Made by a program: the position numbers and the translations under genes
Assembly: GCF_037039395.1 (NCBI RefSeq)
Contig: NZ_CP146242.1
Location: forward strand, 2,987,001 to 3,051,000
Length of the DNA: 64,000 nucleotides
Direction: 5' to 3'
From: Agrobacterium vitis
GTDB taxonomy: Bacteria > Pseudomonadota > Alphaproteobacteria > Rhizobiales > Rhizobiaceae
Notes under the pieces: model-generated
What the model saw: only the letters and a program-made list of their open reading frames with translations
The model's database searches: none
Told to the model about the DNA's origin: nothing
In this document: in pieces, positions 1 through 9,984 of the stretch
How positions within the stretch are numbered: the stretch's first letter is position 1
Layout of the letters: every line of letters begins with the position of its first letter

Positions 1-127
1 GTGGTTCTGTCCCTGTCATGGCTCGGTCTACGATACGGCGGGCCGTATTCGCAAAGGTCCGGCGCCGGAAAACCTGCATATTCCAAATTATGGGTTCGTA
101 TCCAATACCGTGATCAAGATCGGCTGA
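1..127 (+). CDS. petA: Ubiquinol-cytochrome c reductase Rieske iron-sulfur subunit, C-terminal end (partial)
   Basis: Only the last 41 codons are present and the gene begins before the window. The first visible residues, [11 protein letters not shown], are the second cluster-binding box (C-x-x-H type) of a Rieske protein, followed by the usual GPAPENL turn and a short tail ending VIKIG. The Rieske protein carries electrons from ubiquinol to cytochrome c1 on the periplasmic side of the bc1 complex. It lies 13 bp upstream of cytochrome b, in the usual petABC order, so the three are surely one operon. Confidence 0.93.
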   Translation, partial: WFCPCHGSVYDTAGRIRKGPAPENLHIPNYGFVSNTVIKIG

Positions 128-140
128 GGGGGAGAGATTG

Positions 141-1406
141 ATGAGTGGGCATTCCAGTTACCAGCCTTCGAGCGGGCTGACACGGTGGATCGATCAGCGG
201 CTACCCTTGCCGCGCTTGGTCTATGATAGTTTCATTGCTTTTCCCGTACCGCGCAATCTGAACTACGCCTATACATTCGGCGCCATGCTGGCCGTGATGC
301 TGGTCGTGCAGATCCTGACTGGCGTCGTGCTGGCCATGCATTATACCGCTGAAACCACTGTTGCTTTCAACTCCGTCGAAAAGATCATGCGCGACGTCAA
401 CCATGGCTGGCTGCTGCGCTATATGCATGCCAATGGCGCGTCCTTCTTCTTCATCGCCGTCTACCTGCATATCGCCCGCGGTCTTTACTATGGGTCCTAC
501 AAGGCGCCACGCGAAATCCTTTGGATTCTCGGTGTGGTGATCTTCCTGCTGATGATGGCGACTGCCTTCATGGGCTACGTTCTGCCCTGGGGCCAGATGT
601 CCTTCTGGGGTGCGACTGTTATCACCGGCTTCTTCTCGGCCTTCCCTTGGGTGGGTGAGTGGATACAGACCTTCCTGCTTGGCGGCTTCGCCGTTGACCA
701 GCCGACGTTGAACCGCTTCTTCTCACTGCATTACCTGCTGCCCTTCATGATCGCAGGCGTGGTTATCCTGCATATCTGGGCACTGCATGTCACCGGGCAG
801 ACCAATCCTACCGGGGTTGAGGTGAAGTCAAAGACCGACACCGTGCCGTTCACGCCCTATGCGACGCTGAAGGACGCCTTCGGCGTGTCGATCTTCCTGA
901 TCGCCTATGCCTGGTTCATCTTCTACATGCCGAACTTCCTCGGCCATCCCGACAACTACATCATGGCCGATCCGTTGAAGACCCCGGCGCATATCGTGCC
1001 TGAATGGTACTTCCTGCCGTTCTACGCCATGCTGCGTGCCATTACCTTCAACGTGCTGTTCATCGATTCCAAGCTGGGTGGCGTGTTGGTGATGTTCGGG
1101 GCGATCATCGTCTTGTTCTTCCTGCCTTGGCTGGATACGTCCAAGGTGCGTTCCGCCGTTTACCGTCCCTGGTACAAGCTGTTCTTCTGGATCTTTGTCG
1201 CCGATTGCATTTTGCTGGGTTGGCTCGGTTCACGTCAGCCGACGGATACATTCACCACCATGGCACAGTTCGGGACGCTGTATTATTTCGGCTTTTTCCT
1301 GGTGATCATGCCGCTGCTCGGTCTGCTGGAAACGCCAAGGCGCGTGCCGAACTCCATTACCGAGGCTGTTCTGGCCAAAGCCGGCAAAACCGAAGCGCAT
1401 GTCTGA
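141..1406 (+). CDS. petB: Cytochrome b of the bc1 complex
   Basis: This is the integral membrane subunit of the bc1 complex (421 aa), which binds hemes bL and bH and forms the quinol and quinone sites. Eight or more hydrophobic helices are visible. The heme-ligand histidines lie in helices B ([18 protein letters not shown]) and D ([18 protein letters not shown]), and the Qo-site PEWY motif is intact in [13 protein letters not shown] three bases upstream is open, but the ATG at 141 sits about 5 bases behind a GGGGGAGAG ribosome site and is preferred. The 3' end overlaps the longer possible reading of petC by 8 bases. The length matches free-standing cytochrome b rather than the fused cytochrome b/c1 (fbcH) of Bradyrhizobium. 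Confidence 0.97.
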   Translation: MSGHSSYQPSSGLTRWIDQRLPLPRLVYDSFIAFPVPRNLNYAYTFGAMLAVMLVVQILTGVVLAMHYTAETTVAFNSVEKIMRDVNHGWLLRYMHANGASFFFIAVYLHIARGLYYGSYKAPREILWILGVVIFLLMMATAFMGYVLPWGQMSFWGATVITGFFSAFPWVGEWIQTFLLGGFAVDQPTLNRFFSLHYLLPFMIAGVVILHIWALHVTGQTNPTGVEVKSKTDTVPFTPYATLKDAFGVSIFLIAYAWFIFYMPNFLGHPDNYIMADPLKTPAHIVPEWYFLPFYAMLRAITFNVLFIDSKLGGVLVMFGAIIVLFFLPWLDTSKVRSAVYRPWYKLFFWIFVADCILLGWLGSRQPTDTFTTMAQFGTLYYFGFFLVIMPLLGLLETPRRVPNSITEAVLAKAGKTEAHV

Positions 1407-1431
1407 GACAGGCAGGGAGAGGATAAACTCA

Positions 1432-2286
1432 ATGAAGAAGCTTGCCACAAGCCTCCTGTCGCTGGCATTCGCCACCGGTCTCGGCTTTTCCGCAGCGCTT
1501 GCGCAGGAACATGCGGAAGGCGAAACGCCCCATTACCCCATTCATAAGCCAGCCCCGGTGGAATGGAGTTTTTCCGGGCCTTTCGGTAAATATGACAAGG
1601 GACAATTGCAGCGCGGACTGAAGATCTACAAGGAAGTCTGTTCCGCCTGCCATTCCATGAACCTGGTTTCCTTCCGCACGCTGGAAGGCCTTGGCTATTC
1701 GGAAGCGCAGGTGAAGACCTTTGCCGCCGAATACGAAGTGCAGGACGGGCCGAACGCGTCAGGCGAAATGTATACCCGCAAGGCCGTGCCTTCGGATCAT
1801 TTCCCGTCGCCCTTCCCCAACCATGAAGCCGCCGCTGCCGCCAATAATGGCGCCGCACCACCGGACATGTCGCTGCTGGCCAAGGCACGCGGCATCGAGC
1901 GTGGTTTCCCGACCTTCATCTTTGATATCTTCACGCAATATCAGGAGGGCGGGCCGGATTATATCCACGCGCTGCTGACCGGCTATCAGGACCCGCCAGC
2001 TGGCGTGACGGTGGCCGAAGGCACCCATTATAACCCGTATTTCTCTGCCGCCTCGGCACTTGCCATGGCGCCGCCGCTCAGCGAGGGGCAGGTGACCTAT
2101 GACGACGGCACGCCGCAGACGGTCGATCAATATGCCAAGGACGTCTCGGCCTTCCTGATGTGGGCTGCCGAGCCGCATCTGGAAGAACGCAAGCGCACTG
2201 GCTTCATGGTCATGGTTTTCCTACTGATTTTCTCCGGCCTGGTCTACCTGACCAAGAAATCGGTCTATGCCAGCAAGGGGCATTGA
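1432..2286 (+). CDS. petC: Cytochrome c1
   Basis: This is the c-type heme subunit of the bc1 complex (284 aa), which passes electrons from the Rieske centre to soluble or membrane-bound cytochrome c. It has an N-terminal signal peptide ending near AALAQE and a heme-attachment box CSACH at about residue 69. A likely axial Met lies in SALAMAPPL. A single C-terminal membrane anchor (FMVMVFLLIFSGLVYL) is followed by a positive tail. An in-frame ATG at 1399 overlaps petB, but the ATG at 1432 has an AGGGAGAGG ribosome site and begins directly with a good signal peptide. It is the last gene before a strong terminator. Confidence 0.95.
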   Translation: MKKLATSLLSLAFATGLGFSAALAQEHAEGETPHYPIHKPAPVEWSFSGPFGKYDKGQLQRGLKIYKEVCSACHSMNLVSFRTLEGLGYSEAQVKTFAAEYEVQDGPNASGEMYTRKAVPSDHFPSPFPNHEAAAAANNGAAPPDMSLLAKARGIERGFPTFIFDIFTQYQEGGPDYIHALLTGYQDPPAGVTVAEGTHYNPYFSAASALAMAPPLSEGQVTYDDGTPQTVDQYAKDVSAFLMWAAEPHLEERKRTGFMVMVFLLIFSGLVYLTKKSVYASKGH

Positions 2287-2326
2287 TTGACCCTTGGGGA
2301 TTGTTCCCTGGCGTGACGCAATTTCG

Positions 2327-2354
2327 AAAAGGCGGCTTTCGGGCCGCCTTTTTC
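2327..2354 (+). terminator. Rho-independent terminator of the petABC operon
   Basis: An 8-bp GC-rich stem (AAGGCGGC / GCCGCCTT) with a short TTTCGG loop is followed by a run of T. It lies 40 bases after the petC stop and fits the end of the bc1 operon. Confidence 0.85.
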
Positions 2355-2420
2355 GTTGGCCGTAACGGCGATCAATAGAAAGACAGTTGCGTCGCGATCA
2401 TATTCCCGCTGGACAGCGTC

Positions 2421-2455
2421 TTAAATCGATTCCGATTTCAAACATTATGCAGTAG
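2421..2455. repeat. Partial RIME-like palindrome (AAATCG...CGATTT, ATTATGCAGTAG end)
   Basis: This is half of the second hairpin of the composite repeat seen complete at 45.2, 52.5, 53.7 and 58.9 kb. The palindromic core AAATCGATTCCGATTT and the outer ATTATGCAGTAG end are both recognisable. The left arm is missing. Confidence 0.6.
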
Positions 2456-2470
2456 GGTCCGGCGCAAAGA

Positions 2471-2520
2471 GAGTTTGTCAGGGAAAAATGGTCACCGGTT
2501 TTCTCAAAAAGACAAACGTC
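2471..2520. repeat. Short dispersed repeat (GTTTGTCAGGGAAAA...ACCGGTTTTC...CAAACGTC)
   Basis: A closely similar block lies at 18202-18253, upstream of the aldehyde dehydrogenase gene. Both share GTTTGTCAGGGAAAA, ACCGGTTTTC and CAAACGTCA with the same spacing. The outer ends form an imperfect inverted repeat (GTTTGTC / GACAAAC in this copy). It resembles the small intergenic mosaic repeats common in Rhizobiaceae. Confidence 0.6.
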
Positions 2521-2596
2521 AACAAGTGAATCTAGAGCCTGTCTGGTTCCATCTGAACCTGACTGACTTCAGGAATTCCGTCACTTCGGGCAGACT

Positions 2597-3139
2597 ATGA
2601 CACAGATTTCCCAGGAACTTTCCGCCGCCATCCGCTCCATTCCGGATTATCCGAAGCCCGGCATCGTGTTTCGCGATATCACCACGCTGCTCGGCAATCC
2701 ACGCGCTTTTCGTCGCGCCGTCGATGAGTTGGTGCAACCCTATGCCGGGTTGAAGATCGACAAGATCGCCGGCATGGAAGCACGTGGCTTCATTCTGGGC
2801 GGGGCGGTTGCGCATCAGCTATCTGCCGGTTTCGTGCCGATCCGCAAGAAGGGCAAGCTGCCGCATACTACGGTGCGGATCGCCTACAGCCTGGAATATG
2901 GCGTGGACGAGATGGAAATGCATATCGATGCCGTCCAACCCGGCGAAAAGGTCATTCTGGTCGACGACCTGATCGCCACCGGCGGCACCGCCGTCGGCGC
3001 AGTGCAACTGCTGCGCCAGATCGGCGCCGACGTCGTCTCCGCCTGCTTCGTCATCGACCTGCCGGATCTCGGCGGCCGCAAGAAGCTGGAAGCGCTAGGT
3101 GTTGAAGTGCGCACGCTGGTGGAATTTTCCGGGCATTGA
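2597..3139 (+). CDS. apt: Adenine phosphoribosyltransferase
   Basis: This enzyme salvages adenine to AMP using PRPP in the cytoplasm. The 180-aa length is typical. The PRPP-binding loop is visible as [14 protein letters not shown] at about residues 118-131, and the N-terminal [12 protein letters not shown] segment is characteristic of bacterial Apt. The start ATG is followed by TQISQEL, as in other rhizobial Apt proteins. The next gene starts 31 bp downstream on the same strand and may be cotranscribed. Confidence 0.96.
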   Translation: MTQISQELSAAIRSIPDYPKPGIVFRDITTLLGNPRAFRRAVDELVQPYAGLKIDKIAGMEARGFILGGAVAHQLSAGFVPIRKKGKLPHTTVRIAYSLEYGVDEMEMHIDAVQPGEKVILVDDLIATGGTAVGAVQLLRQIGADVVSACFVIDLPDLGGRKKLEALGVEVRTLVEFSGH

Positions 3140-3170
3140 TCTTTATTGAACCGAAACGACGGATGCCGCG

Positions 3171-4076
3171 ATGGATCACGATCTTCTAGCTCATTTGCCG
3201 CTGCGCAAAAGGCGGGAGCTGGATCGTGTCTTGAAAATTCTCTTCGAGGAATTCGACGAGGCACAGAAGGGTCGGCTTTCGGCCAAGAACAAGGGCGGCC
3301 AAATTCTCAAGGTCCTCCTGTTCGGCTCCTACGCGCGTGGCAACTGGGTCGAGGACCATGCCAGCGGCTACTACTCGGATTACGATATACTGATCGTGGT
3401 CAACACGGAGACCTTTGCCGACGAGGATGAATTCTGGCGCACCGCCCATGACCGCATCATCCGCGAAGAGCAGGTCACCAAGCGCCTGAAAACCCCGGTA
3501 AATTTCATCGTCCATTCGCTTCATGACGTGAACGACAAGCTGGCCCAGGGACTGCCGTTTTTTGTCGATGTTATCAGCGATGGCATTCCTCTTTACGAGG
3601 TGCGGGGTTATGGCTTTGCTGAACCGAAGCCGATCACTGCCGAAGAGAGACAAGCGCGGGCGCAAGCCTATTTTGATGATTGGTTTCCGAGCGCTGTCTA
3701 TAATGTGACACTGGCGGGCTATGCCAGTAAGGACATGCAGCTCAAACAGGCGGCTTTCAACCTCCATCAGGCCACGGAACGCTTTTATCACTGCGTCATG
3801 CTGGTTTTCACTCTCTATAGCCCGCCGCTTCACAGTCTTCGGAAGCTCAGGCCTCTGGCTGAAAGCTATGACGCCCGTCTTCGAGACGTCTGGTCGCCGA
3901 AAAACCGCTTGGCACGTCGTTGTTTTGACCGGCTGCATCGCGCTTATGTCGAGGCGCGTTATTCCACCCAATACAAGGTGACCTCTGAAGAGCTTGACTG
4001 GCTGTTCGATGCGGTCACACGATTGCAGACGGCTGTAGAGATGGTTTGCCGTGAAAGACTGGCCGCCGCCGAATAG
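3171..4076 (+). CDS. Nucleotidyltransferase-HEPN fusion protein
   Basis: The protein has 301 aa and two recognisable halves. Residues about 40-80 hold an MNT-type nucleotidyltransferase core: GSYARG, then SDYDILIV with the D-x-D metal ligands. Residues about 185-295 are a helical HEPN domain (FNLHQATERFYHCVM, and HRAYVEARYS near the end). In two-gene MntA/HepT systems, the nucleotidyltransferase AMPylates the HEPN RNase and silences it. Here the two are fused in one chain, a form known from proteins annotated 'nucleotidyltransferase and HEPN domain-containing'. I see no certain RNase R-x4-6-H motif, so toxin activity is not established. It follows apt closely; the function is unknown. Confidence 0.8.
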   Translation: MDHDLLAHLPLRKRRELDRVLKILFEEFDEAQKGRLSAKNKGGQILKVLLFGSYARGNWVEDHASGYYSDYDILIVVNTETFADEDEFWRTAHDRIIREEQVTKRLKTPVNFIVHSLHDVNDKLAQGLPFFVDVISDGIPLYEVRGYGFAEPKPITAEERQARAQAYFDDWFPSAVYNVTLAGYASKDMQLKQAAFNLHQATERFYHCVMLVFTLYSPPLHSLRKLRPLAESYDARLRDVWSPKNRLARRCFDRLHRAYVEARYSTQYKVTSEELDWLFDAVTRLQTAVEMVCRERLAAAE

Positions 4077-4100
4077 CCAGCGTTGTTTATTTGCTTCGCG

Positions 4101-4712
4101 TCAGCGCTCGGCCAGCGCCAGTCTGACGCTCATCAACAGGAATGCGGTAGAAAATCCTTTGTAGAGCGTTTTGACCGTTCTTGGCTTTGAGAGGATATGC
4201 TTGCGCAATCCGCTTGCCATCCATCCATAGAGGGCGAAGACGATGAATGTCATCGCCATGAACAGGCTCGAGCAGAGGACGAATTGCCTGATGGCCTGCG
4301 GGGCCTTGCCATCAACGAATTGCGGCAGGAAGGCCAGGAAAAACAGCGAGAGTTTCGGGTTCAGCAGGTTGATCAGCACGGCCTTGCCGATGATTCGCAA
4401 GGCATTGTACGGCTGGCTTTGCTCCTGGCTCATCTCGATTTCGCCGCCGCGCCAGAGGCTGGCTGCCATATAGAGCAAATAGACGACACCGCCGATTTTG
4501 ACCGCTTGGAAGAGGGTTTCATTTGCGGCCAGTATCGCTGCCAGGCCAAAACTGGCTGCTGCCATATGCGGAAGAATGCCGAGCGTGCAGCCGAAGGCGG
4601 CAATGGTTGCGGCTCGCCATCCGCCGGACAGTGCGACAGTCAGAGTGTAAAGCGCTCCGGTTCCGGGTGTTGCAACGATGATGAGGGATGTCAGGTAAAA
4701 ATCGAGAGGCAT
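4101..4712 (-). CDS. LysE/RhtB family amino acid exporter
   Basis: This 203-aa inner-membrane protein has about six hydrophobic helices. The N-terminus (LTSLIIVATPGTGALYTLTVALSGG) has the P-G-P/T-like turn of the LysE/RhtB family, followed by the conserved GCTLGILPHMAAA helix region. Members export amino acids or their derivatives. The AraC-type regulator gene ends 83 bp upstream on the same strand, which suggests that the regulator controls this exporter. The substrate cannot be told from sequence. Confidence 0.9.
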   Translation of the reverse strand: MPLDFYLTSLIIVATPGTGALYTLTVALSGGWRAATIAAFGCTLGILPHMAAASFGLAAILAANETLFQAVKIGGVVYLLYMAASLWRGGEIEMSQEQSQPYNALRIIGKAVLINLLNPKLSLFFLAFLPQFVDGKAPQAIRQFVLCSSLFMAMTFIVFALYGWMASGLRKHILSKPRTVKTLYKGFSTAFLLMSVRLALAER

Positions 4713-4795
4713 GATGAGCGACCGCGCTGTGTTGATCCTTGCGCCATTTGATCACCGCTTGCCCGTCCGGTCTTGAATGGAATTGCAGGTTTCTC

Positions 4796-5596
4796 TCAGG
4801 CCTGAAAAGCCGCAGGTGTGAGGCCATATCGGCGTTTGAATTCTCGCGTCATATGGCTCTGGTCGGCATAGCCGCAGGTAGCGGCGATGTCGGCAAGGCT
4901 GCTCTTACCCGATAGAATCAGGCGGCGGGCCTGGTTGGCGCGCTGCTGCAGAATATAGGCATGGGGCGTCAGCCCGGTCATGGCCTGGAAAGCCCGCAGC
5001 GTTTGGAATCGGCTGGCATTTGCGACAGTGGCCAAGTCCTGGAGGGATGGATTTGCCGCCGGGTCGTCACAGATCATCTGCCTGACCCGCTCCATGGGCG
5101 GATCGTTCTTCGGCCGCACTGCATTGCTTCGCCAAGAGATCAGTGGCGCCAGCAGGTCAATCAGGGTCTCGTCTTGGGCCAGGGCTGCCGCTGACCCTTT
5201 GCCTTCGCGCATGGCTTGAAAGGCACGGTAGAACCGGGTCGCCCAATCCGGCTTGTCGAAGACCGGTCTTTCGAATTCAACCTGTCCGGTCTCGCCTAGA
5301 TCCGTCTGCATGTCGTTGAGAAACGCCGGCTCCATATAGAGCATCAGCCAATGTCGGCCGTGGTCATCGAGTGGCGCGCCATCATGCACCTCTCCGGGAT
5401 TGACGGTGATAATGTTGCCGGGCTCAGCCGTCACCTGGCCCCGGCCAGAGGCCGATATCTGCCCGCCATTGACGATCAGCCCGATGCCGAACTCGTCGTG
5501 GGTGTGTCGAGAAAATCTGTGTTTACTTTGGGCGCAAACGGCGCGAAGCCGTGGGTCGCTGGGCCGGAATGACTGAAAGTCCTGCATCCGGCCCAT
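4796..5596 (-). CDS. AraC family transcriptional regulator
   Basis: The N-terminal half is a cupin-type sensing domain (SRHTHDEFGIGLIVNGGQ at about residues 29-46). The C-terminal 100 residues are a double helix-turn-helix DNA-binding domain (SLADIAATCGYADQSHMTREFKRRYG). An internal ATG at 5587 (MQDFQSF) is an alternative start. The gene lies directly upstream of the LysE-type exporter on the same strand, and such pairs are usually regulator and target. The inducer is unknown, probably an amino acid or related molecule. Confidence 0.92.
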   Translation of the reverse strand: MGRMQDFQSFRPSDPRLRAVCAQSKHRFSRHTHDEFGIGLIVNGGQISASGRGQVTAEPGNIITVNPGEVHDGAPLDDHGRHWLMLYMEPAFLNDMQTDLGETGQVEFERPVFDKPDWATRFYRAFQAMREGKGSAAALAQDETLIDLLAPLISWRSNAVRPKNDPPMERVRQMICDDPAANPSLQDLATVANASRFQTLRAFQAMTGLTPHAYILQQRANQARRLILSGKSSLADIAATCGYADQSHMTREFKRRYGLTPAAFQA

Positions 5597-5601
5597 CGCC
5601 C

Positions 5602-6067
<466 letters not shown>

Positions 6068-6081
<14 letters not shown>

Positions 6082-6553
6082 TGTCATTCTCCTGTTCGAG
6101 CACGGTGCTGACGAAACGCAGCACCGGCTCGCCCTGCTGGTTCATACCCTCGGCAACGCTGGCGTGGAGGTGCCAGCCGGGACGCGACCTGAGCGCACGG
6201 CTGTTTTGTGCCGTCAGGCTATAGGTAATGTCGTCCCCGGCATAGACCGGTTTCAGCCACTTCAGGTCGGTAAAGCCGGGCGAGGGGCCAAGCCGTGGCG
6301 GTGTCACGCCTTCGGCAATGGCTTTGGCGTTGGCTTCGCCCATGAAGTCGAGAAAGGTTCGCATCCACACTGAACAAGTATGCCAGCCGGAAGCACAGAG
6401 ACCGCCGAAGACATAGGACTTCGCCGCTTCCGCATCGACATGGAAGGGTTGCGGATCGAATTTTGTGGCAAAGCGGATAATGTCCTCCGCGTTGAAATGG
6501 CGGGTGCCGAGCACGACTTTTTGCTCGAAGGGAAACAGGTCGACCATTCTCAT
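6068..6553 (-). CDS. MaoC-like hydratase (first of a tandem pair, downstream copy)
   Basis: This 161-aa hot-dog fold protein of the MaoC/(R)-enoyl-CoA hydratase family has FDPQPFHVDAEAAK (the conserved D-x-x-P-x-H active-site strand) and the usual ASGWHTCSVWMR helix. It is a paralogue of the next gene upstream, with the same FDPQP and ASGWHTC blocks. Its ATG overlaps the upstream stop by 4 bases (ATGA) and has a GGAGACGTGGC ribosome site. The pair may form a heterodimer, as seen for split MaoC enzymes. The substrate is unknown, presumably an acyl-CoA. Confidence 0.88.
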
Positions 6554-7020
6554 GCCACGTCTCCTGCCGGTTGGCGCTGGCGCATCATGGCCGCATTGCG
6601 GGCGACGATGACGGTTTCGCCCTTCTGGTTGACCAGTTCATGGCGGCTGGTGATGACACCGATCCCCGGGCGTGAGCGCAATGCACGGGCCTCTTCAACC
6701 AAGGAAAAGCCGCTCAGGGTATCACCTGCCAGAACAGGCGTTTTCCACTGCACGAAGTCTATGCCCGGCGCGCCTTCGGAATAGGAGCGAAGGATATAGC
6801 TGTCGATCATCATCCGCATCAAAAGCCCGCAGGTATGCCAGCCGGAGGCCGCCAAGCCGCCGAGAATGCTGGCCTCACCGGCTGCCGCATCGAGATGCAT
6901 CGGCTGCGGATCGAACTCTGTGGCAAATTCGATAATGTCATTTAAGTCCACCGTAACGGGGCCAAGCGGCAGGCGGGTACCAACTGGAAAATCTTCAAAA
7001 TATAATTTGTCTGTCTGCAT
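6550..7020 (-). CDS. MaoC-like hydratase (upstream copy of the pair)
   Basis: This 156-aa MaoC-family protein has the active-site segment FDPQPMHLDAAAG and the ASGWHTCGLLMR helix. The open frame runs 18 codons further upstream, but the ATG at 7020 (MQTDKLYFED) has a GAGAGGA ribosome site 4 bases away and gives the normal N-terminus YFEDFPVGTRL. It begins the compact MaoC-MaoC-glutathione peroxidase operon, with a 4-base overlap to the second MaoC gene. Confidence 0.88.
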   Translation of the reverse strand: MQTDKLYFEDFPVGTRLPLGPVTVDLNDIIEFATEFDPQPMHLDAAAGEASILGGLAASGWHTCGLLMRMMIDSYILRSYSEGAPGIDFVQWKTPVLAGDTLSGFSLVEEARALRSRPGIGVITSRHELVNQKGETVIVARNAAMMRQRQPAGDVA

Positions 7021-7074
7021 GATATCCTCTCTGGGCGTATCCGAACCCTGATAGCGCAGATACAAGAATTTCAA

Positions 7075-8571
7075 TTACGGTGCCGGAGGTGTGCCTGGCG
7101 CGGGGTCTGGAGCGGTGCCCGGAATACTGAAAGCATTGCCGTTGACCTTGATCTGGCCGGTGCGATCCGTTTCCACGTGCCAAAGCAGTTGGCCATCATC
7201 CTGTGTCTGGGCAAAGCCTTTCGCCATCAGCAGGAAAAATGCTGTCTGGCCAAGCTCTGGCGTTTGCTTGGCATTGGTCTGGAGATAGGCAATGGTCTTG
7301 TCGAAATCGCGTGCTGTTACGGTTACGTCGACCAGCGGTTTGTCGTTGCCGGTCAGGGCAAACGTAGTTTTGCCGGTGATTGTTACATCATAGAGCGAAG
7401 ATGTCAGGCGGGTACCGTCATAGGCAATGGTGGCGATGCCCTCAGGAAAGAAGCGGCGGCTGATTTCGCTCTTTTGCGGCGGTGTCAGCGGCTGGGCGGG
7501 ATCGTAATCGACATTGTCCATCAGGTAATTGATGCCATCCGCCGCGTTGACGGTGGGCACAATGACCTTGATCTTCGAGGTCTGCGGAATGAGCGGCACA
7601 TAGGCCGCTGGCACAAGGCCCGCTACCATCTGCGGCTCGACGAGATCCAGGCCGAAGCCGAATCTGGCGCCATTGCTGATGCCGTCAATCATCGTCTCTA
7701 TGCCGAAACGCTTGGCGGTGAACGGCCCTTGCGGGGTCTCGACCTGTATGTCGCGATAGACCACGGTCTGGGACATGGTCTTGAAAAGGGGGAAATTCGA
7801 GCGGAACAGCTGGATCAAGAGGTTCTTGTCAGCCTCATCCATTGGCGGCTTGTTCCAGCTCCTGACCAGGATAGGGATCATTTTCTGGAGCGGCCCGTAG
7901 GCAAGGCCCTCGATCTTGCCGGAGCTTTCGCCTGAGCCGACGCGGACACCGACAGGGTCTGCTTTCGGACCCTTTATGGCTTCGACGAGGTTGGTATAGG
8001 AACCGGTGCTGGCAATCGTGATCGTATTATCACCGTCCTTCGTCCCTTGAACTGTGGAATTGACTGCATCCAGGCGTATGTCCGTCGAGCTGTCGCCCGT
8101 CTGCAATCGCAGCCGCATGTCCTCGGCCTTGTAGGTGCCGGACTGTAGATAGGTGATGGTTGGATCGTAGATGCCCGTCATGCTGTAGGAATCAACCGAA
8201 AAGAGAAAGTTGGACTTGGGGCCTTTCTCTTTGGTCTGCCCTTTGACGTCTATCCCACCTGCCTGGTCGATTTGCCACAGGCCACCGTCCAGCGGCCGAA
8301 TGAGGGAAACGACCGGGCTGATGCCCACGGCCTTGGTGAATTTGATCGCCTCCAGTCCGAAGAGCGCAATGGTATTGACCCGGACCTCATAGGCGCTGTT
8401 GCGGGCCCGCACCGTCATGGCGCTCGCATCCTTGACCATGCCGTCCGGCAGGGCGGACAGGAGCTGCTGCTTGAGGTCCTTGGCGCCCTTGGCAGTAATA
8501 TCGGCGGCGTTTGCCTGCCCATGCACCAGGACAGCGGATAGAAACAACACAGGCACAGACATCGAACGCAT
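7075..8571 (-). CDS. Exported protein of unknown function, about 498 aa
   Basis: The frame opens upstream, but the ATG at 8571 has a GAGGGGAG ribosome site and starts a clear signal peptide (RSMSVPVLFLSAVLVHGQANAA). The mature protein is long, soluble-looking and rich in beta-type sequence, and ends in a Pro/Ala-rich tail. It resembles the large conserved periplasmic proteins of alphaproteobacteria (DUF2125- or DUF945-like), but I cannot fix the family by eye. It may lie in the periplasm or be held to the outer membrane. The MaoC operon starts 55 bp downstream. Confidence 0.75.
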   Translation of the reverse strand: MRSMSVPVLFLSAVLVHGQANAADITAKGAKDLKQQLLSALPDGMVKDASAMTVRARNSAYEVRVNTIALFGLEAIKFTKAVGISPVVSLIRPLDGGLWQIDQAGGIDVKGQTKEKGPKSNFLFSVDSYSMTGIYDPTITYLQSGTYKAEDMRLRLQTGDSSTDIRLDAVNSTVQGTKDGDNTITIASTGSYTNLVEAIKGPKADPVGVRVGSGESSGKIEGLAYGPLQKMIPILVRSWNKPPMDEADKNLLIQLFRSNFPLFKTMSQTVVYRDIQVETPQGPFTAKRFGIETMIDGISNGARFGFGLDLVEPQMVAGLVPAAYVPLIPQTSKIKVIVPTVNAADGINYLMDNVDYDPAQPLTPPQKSEISRRFFPEGIATIAYDGTRLTSSLYDVTITGKTTFALTGNDKPLVDVTVTARDFDKTIAYLQTNAKQTPELGQTAFFLLMAKGFAQTQDDGQLLWHVETDRTGQIKVNGNAFSIPGTAPDPAPGTPPAP

Positions 8572-8653
8572 GCTTACTCCCCTCGTTTCAGGAGGCGGTA
8601 ACCCACACCGCTCCAACAGGTTGATATTGCCCAGTTGGCTACCGTTTTAAAGG

Positions 8654-8693
8654 GCAAAATAAAAGCGGGATGCTTTTGGAAGAGCATCCCGCT
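8654..8693 (-). terminator. Rho-independent terminator after ychF
   Basis: A perfect 11-bp stem (AGCGGGATGCT / AGCATCCCGCT) is followed on the minus strand by TTTTATTTT. It lies 33 bases after the ychF stop. Confidence 0.88.
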
Positions 8694-8726
8694 TATGATT
8701 GACAGTTCGACCGTCGCAAATATGGA

Positions 8727-9830
8727 TCAGGTGTTGAAGCGGAAGTGGATGACGTCGCCGTCATTCACGACATATTCCTTACCTTCGTCGCGGCCCTTGC
8801 CAGCTTCCTTGGCGCCGACTTCACCCTTGTAGGTGATGTAATCATCATAGGCGATGGTGAAGGCGCGGATGAAGCCGCGTTCGAAATCGGTATGGATCAC
8901 GCCTGCTGCGGCGGGCGCCTTGGTGCCGCGCGGAATGGTCCAGGCACGGGTTTCCTTGGGGCCAACGGTGAAATAGGTGATCAGGTCGAGCAGGTGATAG
9001 CCCGCGCGGATCAGCCGGTCGAGACCTGCTTCTTCCAGCCCGAGCGCCGACAGAAATTCGGCAGCTTCCTCGTCCGGCAATTGCGCCACTTCGGCTTCGA
9101 TGGCCGCCGAAATGATCACGGTTTCCGCCCCTTGCGCCTTGGCCATTTCCTCGACGGCTTTGGTATGGGCATTGCCACCCACAGCATCGGCTTCGGCGAC
9201 ATTGCAAACATAGAGGACCGGATGGGAGGTCAGCAGGTTCAGGCTTTTCAGCACCTCGCGTTCTTCAGCATCGAGGCTTGCCAACAGCAGGCGGGCGGGC
9301 TTGCCTTCCTGCAACAGCTTCAGCGCGCCATCCATGACAGGCAGCAGCGTCATCGATTCCTTGTCCTTGGAGGCGGCGCGCTTGCGGGTTTGCTCGGTGC
9401 GGCGCTCCAGGCTTTCCAGATCGGCCAGCATCAGCTCGGTTTCGATGGTTTCGGCATCGCCCACCGGATCGATCCGGCCTTCGACATGGGTGATGTCGTC
9501 ATCTTCGAAGCAGCGCAGCACATGCACGACGGCATCGACTTCGCGGATATTGGCGAGGAACTTGTTGCCGAGGCCTTCACCCTTGGAAGCGCCACGCACC
9601 AGACCGGCAATATCCACGAAGGAAATCCGGGTCGGGATGATTTCCTTGGAACCGGCAACGGTTGCCAGCGTCTGCATGCGCGGATCGGGCACGGCCACTT
9701 CGCCGGTATTTGGCTCGATGGTGCAGAAAGGATAGTTGGCCGCCTGGGCTGCCGCCGTCCTGGTCAGCGCGTTGAAAAGGGTGGACTTGCCGACATTCGG
9801 CAGTCCCACGATACCGCATTTGAAGCCCAT
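8727..9830 (-). CDS. ychF: YchF/OLA1 family P-loop ATPase
   Basis: This 367-aa cytoplasmic Obg-related ATPase binds ribosomes and is linked to stress responses. The P-loop is GLPNVGKST at about residues 8-16, and the [17 protein letters not shown] switch region follows. The base-specificity motif NVAEAD (N-x-x-E) replaces NKxD, explaining the ATP preference of this family. The C-terminal 85 residues form a TGS domain ([12 protein letters not shown], then the end at VIHFRFNT). It lies near pth, as in many bacteria, but clpS and a GNAT gene are placed between them. Confidence 0.96.
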   Translation of the reverse strand: MGFKCGIVGLPNVGKSTLFNALTRTAAAQAANYPFCTIEPNTGEVAVPDPRMQTLATVAGSKEIIPTRISFVDIAGLVRGASKGEGLGNKFLANIREVDAVVHVLRCFEDDDITHVEGRIDPVGDAETIETELMLADLESLERRTEQTRKRAASKDKESMTLLPVMDGALKLLQEGKPARLLLASLDAEEREVLKSLNLLTSHPVLYVCNVAEADAVGGNAHTKAVEEMAKAQGAETVIISAAIEAEVAQLPDEEAAEFLSALGLEEAGLDRLIRAGYHLLDLITYFTVGPKETRAWTIPRGTKAPAAAGVIHTDFERGFIRAFTIAYDDYITYKGEVGAKEAGKGRDEGKEYVVNDGDVIHFRFNT

Positions 9831-9984
9831 GGGTGTTTTCCGTGCTCAGTAAAGGTTTTGTTGCCTTGCCTATGGGGGAATGGAGCGGCCCGGTCAAGGC
9901 TTTGCCGCTTCTTGGCGCCAATTGCTTGAAGCCGGGAGCGGTTCGCATTATGGTAACGCGAGCGTGTGCCGATGGGAGTTGCCA

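Noticed and set aside
8745..9929. 394-codon frame opposite ychF
   Set aside because: Shadow of a strongly conserved ATPase.
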